From: Pirellulales bacterium
GTDB lineage: Bacteria; Planctomycetota; Planctomycetia; Pirellulales; Thermoguttaceae
Reading direction: 5' to 3'
Length of the DNA: 10,262 bases
Assembly: GCA_030605745.1 (NCBI GenBank)
Contig: JAUWHT010000389.1
Location: 1-10,262 of the forward strand
Below, in pieces: positions 1-5,079 of this stretch. Position numbers and translations under genes: made by a program. Under the pieces are notes generated by a model that was not told where the DNA came from, searched no databases, and saw nothing but the letters and a program-made list of their open reading frames with translations. Numbering within the stretch: the stretch's first letter is position 1; each line of letters opens with the position of its first letter.

Positions 1-888
1 ACCCAATGTGACCGGTTGCTGCGGACCGCCGACGAGACGGCGGGCAAGCAGGCGAAGTGTCCGGAGTGCGGAGCGATCGTAACAGTACCAGCCGCGGGCG
101 CACCACCAGTTGACGCCGGGGCAACTGTGCCGCCGCCACCATCACCGCCACCGGCCGCGCCGCCGGAGGCCGCCGAGGACTACGCACCGCCGGTCGGCGG
201 TTTCGCACCATCGGCAATCGACCTGGGCGACGTCTTCAGCCGCACCTGGACCATCTTCAAGGACCAGTGGGCGATGTGCCTAGTGGCAATCGTTTTGGTT
301 GGCGTGATCCACGTGGTCGTGCGTGGTTGTGTGCTGGTTCTGTCAGTCGCGATTGAGCAATCCGCCGGGGACGAGGCGATCGGCTTCATGGTTGTCCAAC
401 TGGCCGGCCTTGCTGCGTCGCTGTTCTTGCTCTGGATCAACATCGGGCAGACACTCTTCTTCCTGAAGGTTGCACGCGGCCAGGCGACCGAACTGGGCGA
501 AATCTTCACCGGCGGGCCGTACTACCTCCGTGTCTTGGGAGCCTCTATCTTGTTCGGGCTGATCTGCTTTGTGGGTTATCTCCTGTGCATCGTGCCGGGT
601 GTGATCTTTGCGTTGATGTTCTCGCAGTACTACTTGCTGATTCTGGACCGGAACATCGGAGTCATGGACTCGTTGAGCATGTCCAAGGAGATCACTAGCG
701 GGAACAAGCTGACGCTGTTCTTGATCGGCCTGGTTGCGGCAGGGGCTGGCATCCTGATCGTGCTGTGTACCTGCGGCATCGGCCTGCTGGCGGTGGGCCC
801 GTTCCTTGCCCTGCTGGCGCCGGTCATCTATCTGGCGATGACCGGCCAAGCGACAGCCGACCAACTGGGGCGAGGGATTAGGGATTAG
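1..888 (+). CDS. Zinc-ribbon membrane protein (5' partial)
   Basis: The frame is open from base 1, so the true start lies upstream; 295 residues are visible. The N-terminus holds the end of a zinc ribbon: a Cys at visible residue 3 (probably the second Cys of a CxxC whose first Cys is cut off), then GK and CPEC about 15 residues on, as in the MJ0042-like ribbons common in planctomycetes. A Pro/Ala-rich linker follows (about residues 30-65), then an amphipathic stretch and about five or six hydrophobic segments (roughly 92-117, 128-155, 175-217, 237-256, 257-280). The segment VPGVIFALMFSQYYLLILDR followed by an MSKEITSGN-like stretch resembles the DUF975/glycerophosphodiester-phosphodiesterase-type integral membrane domain of unknown function. 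The last residues (GRGIRD) and the TAG stop are encoded by the intergenic GGGATTAGG repeat, so the original C-terminus may have been replaced. The role is unknown; an inner-membrane protein with a cytosolic metal-binding head is inferred. Confidence 0.82.
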   Translation, partial: TQCDRLLRTADETAGKQAKCPECGAIVTVPAAGAPPVDAGATVPPPPSPPPAAPPEAAEDYAPPVGGFAPSAIDLGDVFSRTWTIFKDQWAMCLVAIVLVGVIHVVVRGCVLVLSVAIEQSAGDEAIGFMVVQLAGLAASLFLLWINIGQTLFFLKVARGQATELGEIFTGGPYYLRVLGASILFGLICFVGYLLCIVPGVIFALMFSQYYLLILDRNIGVMDSLSMSKEITSGNKLTLFLIGLVAAGAGILIVLCTCGIGLLAVGPFLALLAPVIYLAMTGQATADQLGRGIRD

Positions 889-913
889 GGATTAGGGGCG
901 AGGGGTTAGGGGA
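867..913 (+). repeat. G-rich GGGATTAGGG repeat array at gene 3' end
   Basis: A run of G tracts (GGGGCGAGGG, three ATTAGGG-type units, GGGGCGAGGGG, TTAGGGG) overlaps the end of the upstream gene and encodes its last residues and stop. It has more than four closely spaced G tracts of three or more, so the G-rich strand fits a G-quadruplex pattern. A 17-bp stretch (867-883) recurs exactly, inverted, at 1543-1559. Related copies are at 3736-3776, 4843-4901, 5047-5079 and 10062-10121. Confidence 0.8.
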
Positions 914-922
914 ACGAGTGTA

Positions 923-944
923 CGTGCAAGCACGGCGGCTAAAC
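923..944 (+). repeat. Solitary arm of the GGCGGCTAAAC repeat family
   Basis: These 22 bases are identical to 6328-6349, one arm of the double-hairpin element at 6253-6349. The stretch contains a small hairpin (CGTGC AA GCACG) followed by GGCGGCTAAAC. No inverted partner arm is seen next to it, so it looks like a single unit or the remnant of a longer element. It lies only 20 bases before another family member. Confidence 0.7.
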
Positions 945-963
945 CGGGATTATTTATCGGAAA

Positions 964-1054
964 CCCGTGTAGCGGCTGGGCTTGCCCAGCGCGTTAGCAT
1001 GGGAGCGAATTGGCCACCAAACCGCGCGCTGGGCAAGCCCAGCCGCTACACGGG
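964..1054. repeat. REPIN-like double-hairpin element, copy 1
   Basis: Two perfect 30-base inverted arms (964-993 and 1025-1054) enclose a 31-base spacer. Each arm contains its own 7-bp hairpin (GCTGGGC TT GCCCAGC at 975-990; GCTGGGC AA GCCCAGC at 1028-1043). The foot of the left arm carries GTAG (969-972). This is the layout of a REP doublet (REPIN): two inverted hairpin units that can also pair with each other. The spacer start (987-1013) matches copy 2 (2301-2327, reverse strand) at 24 of 27 positions. The element lies in the 5' region of the DUF2752 gene. An open frame running through it (918-1148) is not considered a gene. Confidence 0.85.
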
Positions 1055-1152
1055 CCGCGCATACTGCCATCGATGGGTGTGTACACAAGTTGCTGCGCCG
1101 CAAGTCGTTACGTCAACAATCATAACGCTCATGAATAATCCGCGCTAAACGG

Positions 1153-1548
1153 GTGAAAAAGTTGGCTTTTGTAGTGACGGGGACGGGTGCCGCGCTGGCG
1201 GTGCTCTGGTGGTTGGATCCGGGCCAATTGCCGATTCCGCTCTGCGCGTTTCACGCGATGACCGGCTGGCACTGTCCGGGCTGTGGGGCCGTGCGGGCTA
1301 CGCACGAGTTGTTGCACGGCAGGCTGCTCGCGGCGCTGCACTACAATGCGCTTTGGGTCCTCGGCCTGCCGCCGGTCCTCTACGCAGCGGTGTCCGAGGC
1401 ACGGTACTTCGTCACCGGCCGGCGATTGTCCGGCAACCTCTTGGGAAAGGCGTGGTTCCTCACCATGCTGATAGGGCTGGCGGTGGTTTTCGGCGTGCTG
1501 CGGAACGTTCCCCGGTTTCCCTTCATGCTGCTGGCCCCTAACCCCTAA
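1153..1548 (+). CDS. DUF2752 family membrane protein
   Basis: This 131-residue protein starts with GTG; no good Shine-Dalgarno precedes it, so the start is the weakest part of the call. The core fits DUF2752: Cys31, then CPGCGAVRATHELLHG at 41-56 and an HYNAL motif at 63-67. Three hydrophobic segments (about 4-22, 65-81, 102-117) suggest an inner-membrane protein. The CPxCG motif with Cys31 could bind a metal or form a disulphide, but no function is established for the family. The C-terminal residues APNP and the TAA stop come from the C-rich strand of the intergenic repeat at 1535-1560. The gene is bracketed by inverted copies of that repeat (867-913 and 1535-1560). Confidence 0.85.
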   Translation: MKKLAFVVTGTGAALAVLWWLDPGQLPIPLCAFHAMTGWHCPGCGAVRATHELLHGRLLAALHYNALWVLGLPPVLYAAVSEARYFVTGRRLSGNLLGKAWFLTMLIGLAVVFGVLRNVPRFPFMLLAPNP

Positions 1549-1560
1549 TCCCTCGCCCCT
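1535..1560 (-). repeat. Inverted copy of the G-rich repeat (C-strand here)
   Basis: The tract CCCCTAACCCCTAATCCCTC followed by GCCCCT is the reverse complement of the array at 867-913; 1543-1559 matches 867-883 exactly over 17 bases. It contains the stop codon of the DUF2752 gene (1546-1548) and stops three bases before the stop codon of the convergent gene at 1563. Confidence 0.8.
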
Positions 1561-1562
1561 AC

Positions 1563-2090
1563 TCACGGTGCCGGTGCAACGGCGGCGGGGGTGCGGAATT
1601 GGGTTACGGCCACCCGCAACAGCGGCATTGGCCCGATCTGCTGGTTGGCTGCGTGGGCGGAACTGGCCCAGGGGATAGCATAGGCGGCCACGCGGCCGCT
1701 GGTGATCTCTGCCACGTACACCACGGCCCGGCTGGGCTGCATTCGGGCCCCGCCTCGCCGCAGGTCGGCCACACCGGTGACCATCATGTAGCGGGGGTTC
1801 TTCGACGGATCGACGCCCAGATCGTTTATCACGTTGTAGGTAAAAAAGGCGTGGAACACGTTCCCCTGTTTGCTCAGCACGACCGCTCTCAGGTCGCCGG
1901 TGAGAAAGTCGAGGAAGTAGACTGCCTCGATGTCCTCATCCACCGGGCCGGTGGCCATGGCGAAGGTCTCGAAGCGGTCGGTTGCCACTGCGTGATACGG
2001 GCTTTCCGGCCAAAAACCGCCGAGGATCAAGCCGCCCACCAAGCCGATCCCCAGCCAGGCAAGCCGATTGTGCCTTAGCGTGTGAAACAT
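1563..2090 (-). CDS. Membrane-anchored conserved hypothetical protein
   Basis: This 175-residue protein starts with ATG, preceded by a full AGGAGG ribosome-binding site six bases upstream (complement of 2097-2102), so the start is secure. One hydrophobic helix (about residues 10-27) serves as an uncleaved anchor or signal; the rest is probably outside the cytoplasm. Distinctive stretches are FETFAMATGPVDEDIEAVYF near 40-59, LDFLTGDLRAVVLS, and SRAVVYVAEITSGRVAAYAI near 119-138. From memory these resemble a hypothetical family frequent in planctomycetes, but I cannot name a domain or function. The short beta-strand-like segments with repeated 'G.vaAy' patterns could be a small beta-propeller-type or beta-sandwich fold, which is speculation. 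It is convergent with the DUF2752 gene with only 14 bases between their stops. Confidence 0.8.
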   Translation of the reverse strand: MFHTLRHNRLAWLGIGLVGGLILGGFWPESPYHAVATDRFETFAMATGPVDEDIEAVYFLDFLTGDLRAVVLSKQGNVFHAFFTYNVINDLGVDPSKNPRYMMVTGVADLRRGGARMQPSRAVVYVAEITSGRVAAYAIPWASSAHAANQQIGPMPLLRVAVTQFRTPAAVAPAP

Positions 2091-2229
2091 CGGATGCCTC
2101 CTATCGAGTTTTGTTGATTCCTACTAATATGTTACTCGCTTTCGCCCGGGGTTTCCAGAGGTACCTTCCCCCCGCTGGCCGCATTTTTTCCTGGCTGCCA
2201 GCATCCTGTTTTACCAGGATTGCCTCGTC

Positions 2230-2347
2230 GTTTAGCCGTCGGGCTTGCCCGACGCGTTGTTGGGGTGGCAGTTTAACTGCCACCCCAACAGATAGGACAT
2301 CCAATTAGCTCCGATGCCAACGCGCTGAGTAAGCTCGGCGGCTAAAC
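2230..2347. repeat. REPIN-like double-hairpin element, copy 2
   Basis: Inverted 30-base arms (2230-2259 and 2318-2347) match imperfectly, with GTTTAGCCG at the left end and CGGCTAAAC at the right end. The left arm holds an 8-bp hairpin (2237-2254). The right arm holds an 8-bp hairpin (2323-2340) that needs two G-T pairs on the + strand. Bases 2301-2327 (reverse strand) match the spacer core of copy 1 at 24 of 27 positions. A separate perfect palindrome (2258-2290) is inserted next to the left arm. The element fills much of the divergent gap between 2090 and 2432, which otherwise shows no gene. Confidence 0.8.
2258..2290. repeat. Perfect 16-bp palindrome within the 2230-2347 element
   Basis: Arms 2258-2273 and 2275-2290 are perfect reverse complements around one central base, with a GGGGTGGCAGTT core. 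Copy 1 of the family lacks this palindrome, so it looks like an insertion or a second nested repeat. The GGGTGGCA core is also found in the inverted repeat at 4927-5014. Confidence 0.8.
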
Positions 2348-2431
2348 TTGGAAATCGCCACGTGCGGCCCCTTGTAGGCGAAAAGGAATTGGTCTATAAG
2401 TGGCTGAAGTCATCTCTTCGAGGAGTTCACT

Positions 2432-3613
2432 GTGGAAACAATCAACGTGGGCTTGATCGGGCAAGGCTTCATGGGGCGCTCGCACTCCAACGCCTGGGGC
2501 CAGGTGAGCAAGTTCTTTCAGCTTCCGCTTGTGCCGGTGATGCACACGGTTTTTGGCCAGGAGGAGGAGAACCCCCGGGCGTTCGCCGACAACTGGGGCT
2601 GGCAAAACGCCACGACCGACTGGGAGCAACTGGTTGCCTCGCCCGAGATCGGGCTGGTCGACATCGTCACGCCGAATTTCATGCACGCCCCGGTGGCCCG
2701 GACTGCCATCGCCGCCGGCAAGCCTTGCGCCTGCGAAAAACCGATCGCCGGCACGCTGGACGACGCCCGAGAGATGGTCGAAGCCGCAAAAAAAGCCAAC
2801 GTCAAAACGTTCGTCTGGTTCAACTATCGGCGTGTACCGGCGGTCGGGCTGGCGCAGCAGTTGGTCACCTCGGGCAAGCTGGGCGATATCCGGCACGTCC
2901 GGGCAGTCTACCTGCAAGATTGGGCCGACGAGTCGGTGCCCTTGCTGTGGCGCTTCGAGAAGCAACTGACCGGCTCCGGCGCACACGGCGATCTCAACGC
3001 ACATATCATCGACATGACACGCTTCGTCACCGGCCAGGAAATTACCGAGGTGGTCGGCGCGGTTGCCGAAACCTTCATCAAGCAGCGCAAACTAATGACT
3101 GGCACCGCGGCCGGCGGGATCGCTGCCGGGATGAAAGGCGCCGAGCAGATGGGCCGCGTGACCGTGGACGACACCGTGCTGTTCCTGGCCCGGTTCTCCG
3201 GCGGTGCGGTGGCCAGTTTCGAGGCCGCCCGACAGGCCACCGGAAACCAGAACCGCAACGGCTTCGAGATCAACGGCACCCGCGGCTCGCTAAAATTCGA
3301 CTTCGAGCGGATGAACGAACTGGAGTACTACGACGCGACGCTGCCGCGGGCCGTGCAAGGCTGGACAACCATCATGTGCACGCATGCCGCCGATCACCCG
3401 TACGTGGCCAACTGGTGGCCCGACGCGCACCCGATCGGCTACGAGCATTGTTTTACCAACCAGGCCTACGATATTATGCAAGTACTTGCGGGACAGGAGC
3501 CGACGGTTCCGATGCCTGATTTTGAGGACGCGTACCAGACGCAGCGGGTGCTGGAGGCGTCGCTGCTTTCGGCTGCCGAGCGCCGCCCGGTCAAGCTAGA
3601 GGAGGTCAAGTAA
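2432..3613 (+). CDS. Gfo/Idh/MocA family oxidoreductase
   Basis: This 393-residue NAD(P)-dependent sugar or polyol dehydrogenase-like enzyme starts with GTG, preceded by CGAGGAG (2419-2425) at good spacing. The N-terminal Rossmann domain begins with VGLIGQGFMGRSH (GxGxxG, residues 6-18). VDIVTPNFMHAPVA (76-89) and CEKPIAGT (101-108) give the conserved EKP with Lys103, the usual catalytic or cofactor-contacting lysine. The C-terminal domain carries GAHGDLNAHIIDM (183-195), where Asp187, His191 and Asp194 occupy the usual substrate and catalytic positions. Length is normal for the family. There is no Tat or Sec signal, so it should be cytosolic. The substrate cannot be told from sequence; planctomycetes carry many paralogues linked to sugar and inositol metabolism. 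It is monocistronic, with an intrinsic terminator at 3689-3734. Confidence 0.93.
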   Translation: METINVGLIGQGFMGRSHSNAWGQVSKFFQLPLVPVMHTVFGQEEENPRAFADNWGWQNATTDWEQLVASPEIGLVDIVTPNFMHAPVARTAIAAGKPCACEKPIAGTLDDAREMVEAAKKANVKTFVWFNYRRVPAVGLAQQLVTSGKLGDIRHVRAVYLQDWADESVPLLWRFEKQLTGSGAHGDLNAHIIDMTRFVTGQEITEVVGAVAETFIKQRKLMTGTAAGGIAAGMKGAEQMGRVTVDDTVLFLARFSGGAVASFEAARQATGNQNRNGFEINGTRGSLKFDFERMNELEYYDATLPRAVQGWTTIMCTHAADHPYVANWWPDAHPIGYEHCFTNQAYDIMQVLAGQEPTVPMPDFEDAYQTQRVLEASLLSAAERRPVKLEEVK

Positions 3614-3672
3614 CCCGGGGGACTAAGATCCCCACCGCGAGTTGCGAGTGTCCCCCTTGCGGCTCGCGCACA

Positions 3673-3688
3673 TTCGTCGCGCGACGAA
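3673..3688. repeat. 16-bp perfect palindrome
   Basis: TTCGTCGC is followed directly by GCGACGAA, a perfect dyad with no loop, immediately before the terminator stem. It could be an operator-like site or an additional terminator-region structure; no function can be assigned. Confidence 0.55.
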
Positions 3689-3734
3689 GGGCGCCGGGGT
3701 CGGATGGAGACTGTCCCCGGCGCCCAGTTTCTTT
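3689..3734 (+). terminator. Intrinsic terminator of the oxidoreductase gene
   Basis: A perfect 11-bp GC-rich stem (GGGCGCCGGGG at 3689-3699, CCCCGGCGCCC at 3715-3725) with a 15-base loop is followed by the T-rich AGTTTCTTT. It lies 76 bases after the stop codon, in the right orientation for the upstream gene. Confidence 0.75.
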
Positions 3735-3735
3735 G

Positions 3736-3776
3736 AGGGATTAGGGATTGGAACTTGACTCTAATCCCTAATCCCT
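3736..3776. repeat. GGGATTAGGG repeats forming a perfect 14-bp hairpin
   Basis: AGGGATTAGGGATT (3736-3749) is perfectly inverted at 3763-3776 around a 13-base loop. The right arm encodes the last residues GIRD and, with the adjoining base, the stop codon of the minus-strand lipoprotein gene. On the minus strand the hairpin follows that stop directly and may help to end or protect its transcript. It has no clean T tract. Confidence 0.8.
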
Positions 3777-4384
3777 TTACTGCCGAACTTGATCCCCGCA
3801 GCCACGGCCTCAAGATAGCGCCGGTGCTTCAGCGTGTCGTCATCGCGGGTTTGCAACTCGATGGTGTACTTCCGTCCGGCGACAACGGTATCCAGAATGA
3901 GCCGATTCACGATGATCGTTTTGTATCCGTGCGGCGCCTTTCCCCGGCGCTGGTAGCTGATGCCGACGAACTCGCCGACCCTGATCGGAGTAATCGTCAT
4001 AGACTGCTTCAACTTACCCTTCCTATACGAGCGGGCAATCTGCTTGGCAAACTCGCCCACGTTGTCGTCGGACACGTTGGATATCTTCTCGTAGTCCTCC
4101 GACCGAACGATGATGCTGGGATAGCTCTCTCCGCCTGGTGTGTGGAAACGGCAGACGAACTTGCCGCTTCGTGGAGCCACGTTCCAGCCTTTCGGCGGTG
4201 CGATCGCTTCAATCCGGCCATCGTCCAGCGGGCCAAAATACTCGCCCAACTTGGCAAGCTTTCTCTTGGACTTGCTGCTGCCGGACTTCTTCGCAACGCG
4301 CCCGCTGGGCGTCTCGCCGCAGCCAAGCACAACAACGAGCGGAACCACCAAGCAAACCAGGCGTGAAACGTGTTGGAGTCTCAT
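3761..4384 (-). CDS. Putative lipoprotein, unknown function
   Basis: This 207-residue protein starts with ATG. It has a basic start, a hydrophobic core and a lipobox VLGC ending at Cys22, so it is expected to be lipidated and face the periplasm. A Ser/Lys-rich linker (about 26-42) leads to one soluble domain. The pattern (PPKGWNVAPRSG near 63-74, FVCRF, SIIVRSEDYE, then alternating beta strands including VGEFVGISYQRR and RKYTIELQTRDDD, ending in a helix) recalls PsbP/Mog1-like small alpha/beta folds, but this is a weak resemblance. Its ATG overlaps the TGA of the upstream lysine-rich gene (ATGA, 4381-4384), so the two are cotranscribed and probably translationally coupled. The C-terminus KGIRD and TAG stop come from the GGGATTAGG repeat, the same tail as in the gene ending at 888. 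Confidence 0.8.
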   Translation of the reverse strand: MRLQHVSRLVCLVVPLVVVLGCGETPSGRVAKKSGSSKSKRKLAKLGEYFGPLDDGRIEAIAPPKGWNVAPRSGKFVCRFHTPGGESYPSIIVRSEDYEKISNVSDDNVGEFAKQIARSYRKGKLKQSMTITPIRVGEFVGISYQRRGKAPHGYKTIIVNRLILDTVVAGRKYTIELQTRDDDTLKHRRYLEAVAAGIKFGSKGIRD

Positions 4385-4704
4385 TCCTCGATCACTTCCT
4401 TGACAAGCTGGACAAAGTGAGGGGTCTTTTGCGATTTGCTAAGCCCTTCGGCCTTTTTCTCCGCCTGCTCTCGTTCATTGTACTCGAACAGGGCAAGTCG
4501 TCGAAGCGACTGGTTGAAAACGCCCCAGAAGGCCTTCAGCCGCACCTCCTTGACGACCTTTTTGGCACGAGTTCTTCTCTTCACCGCTTTTTTGACGGGT
4601 TTCTTGGCGGCTCCTTTGGCAGCCTTTTCCGCCTCGGATTCCGGCGGTTTGGAGATCCCACCCTCTTCGCCTAATTCCTTCGGATTCAACGCTTTACGAT
4701 CCAT
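4381..4704 (-). CDS. Lysine-rich small protein, unknown function
   Basis: This 107-residue protein starts with ATG, preceded by TGAGGG (complement of 4711-4716) at suitable spacing. Residues 1-25 are acidic and probably disordered. Residues 26-53 are a Lys/Ala/Arg-rich stretch (AAKKPVKKAVKRRTRAKK) like the tails of histone-H1-like bacterial proteins. Residues 54-107 look folded: a VRLKAFWGVFNQSLRRLALF strand pair, a charged helix (EREQAEKKAEGLSK), then PHFVQLVKEVIEE. No signal peptide is visible, so it should be cytosolic and may bind nucleic acid or another polyanion; that is inferred from charge only. It overlaps the downstream lipoprotein gene by ATGA. I recall similar C-terminal domains in planctomycete hypothetical proteins but cannot name a family. 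Confidence 0.75.
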   Translation of the reverse strand: MDRKALNPKELGEEGGISKPPESEAEKAAKGAAKKPVKKAVKRRTRAKKVVKEVRLKAFWGVFNQSLRRLALFEYNEREQAEKKAEGLSKSQKTPHFVQLVKEVIEE

Positions 4705-4842
4705 GATTGTCCCTCAGAAGTCTCGATATGCACAAGACGGCCGGATGCTGAAGCCAGGGCCACACGCCGGTTGACGGCCCAATCCACCCTCAAAACCGCA
4801 ATATAGCCGATTTCTCCGCAGCCGGCCAGCCGGCCGAACAGT

Positions 4843-4901
4843 GAGGGGCGAGGGGCCAGGAGTTAGGGGCGAGTGGAATGGGCCCCTATTCTCGCCCCTA
4901 A
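4843..4901. repeat. G-rich repeat copies with an 11-bp hairpin
   Basis: GAGGGGCGAGGGGCCAG (4843-4859) is exactly inverted at 5061-5077. Directly after it, TTAGGGGCGAG (4863-4873) is exactly inverted at CTCGCCCCTAA (4891-4901) around a 17-base loop. This is the same repeat family as at 867, 1535, 3736 and 5047. It lies in the gene-free stretch 4705-5046, upstream of the lysine-rich gene. Unlike the others, it is not at a gene 3' end. Confidence 0.75.
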
Positions 4902-4926
4902 GGAGCTGTAACACAATAACTCGATC

Positions 4927-5014
4927 AATTGGGTGGCACGCCCAGAACGAAGTGATGTGCGTGGGGGCCGGAAAAACACGCCCTTCGCTCTGCTCAGGGA
5001 CGTGCCACCCAGTT
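4927..5014. repeat. Inverted repeat with TGGGTGGCACG arms
   Basis: AATTGGGTGGCACG (4927-4940) and CGTGCCACCCAGTT (5001-5014) are inverted, with one mismatch that can be a G-T pair, around a 60-base spacer. The GGGTGGCA core recalls the palindrome at 2258-2290. The element lies between the inverted G-rich repeats at 4843-4859 and 5061-5077. Together these repeats fill most of the 342-base gap at 4705-5046, in which I see no gene. Confidence 0.65.
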
Positions 5015-5046
5015 GCCGATTCAGTCAAGTTATTCTTTTACAATGC

Positions 5047-5079
5047 CTAACCCCTGTCCTCTGGCCCCTCGCCCCTCCC
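5047..5079 (-). repeat. G-rich repeat at the 3' end of the M20 peptidase gene
   Basis: On the minus strand this reads as GGGGCGAGGGGCC- and GGGGTTAGG-type units. It encodes the last ten or so residues (GRGEGPEDRG) and the TAG stop of the M20 peptidase. Bases 5061-5077 are an exact inverted copy of 4843-4859. Confidence 0.75.

Noticed and set aside
867..913. Telomere or chromosome end suggested by TTAGGG-like units
   Set aside because: The arrays are short, internal, in both orientations and next to stop codons; genes continue on both sides.
918..1148. Small open frame between the first two genes
   Set aside because: It runs through the solitary repeat arm and the 964-1054 inverted repeat, so its protein would be translated repeat sequence.
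2362..3519. Open frame of 385 codons on the + strand overlapping the oxidoreductase
   Set aside because: It is in another frame of the Gfo/Idh/MocA gene, is Arg/Gly/Ala-rich with no recognisable motif, and has no ribosome-binding site.
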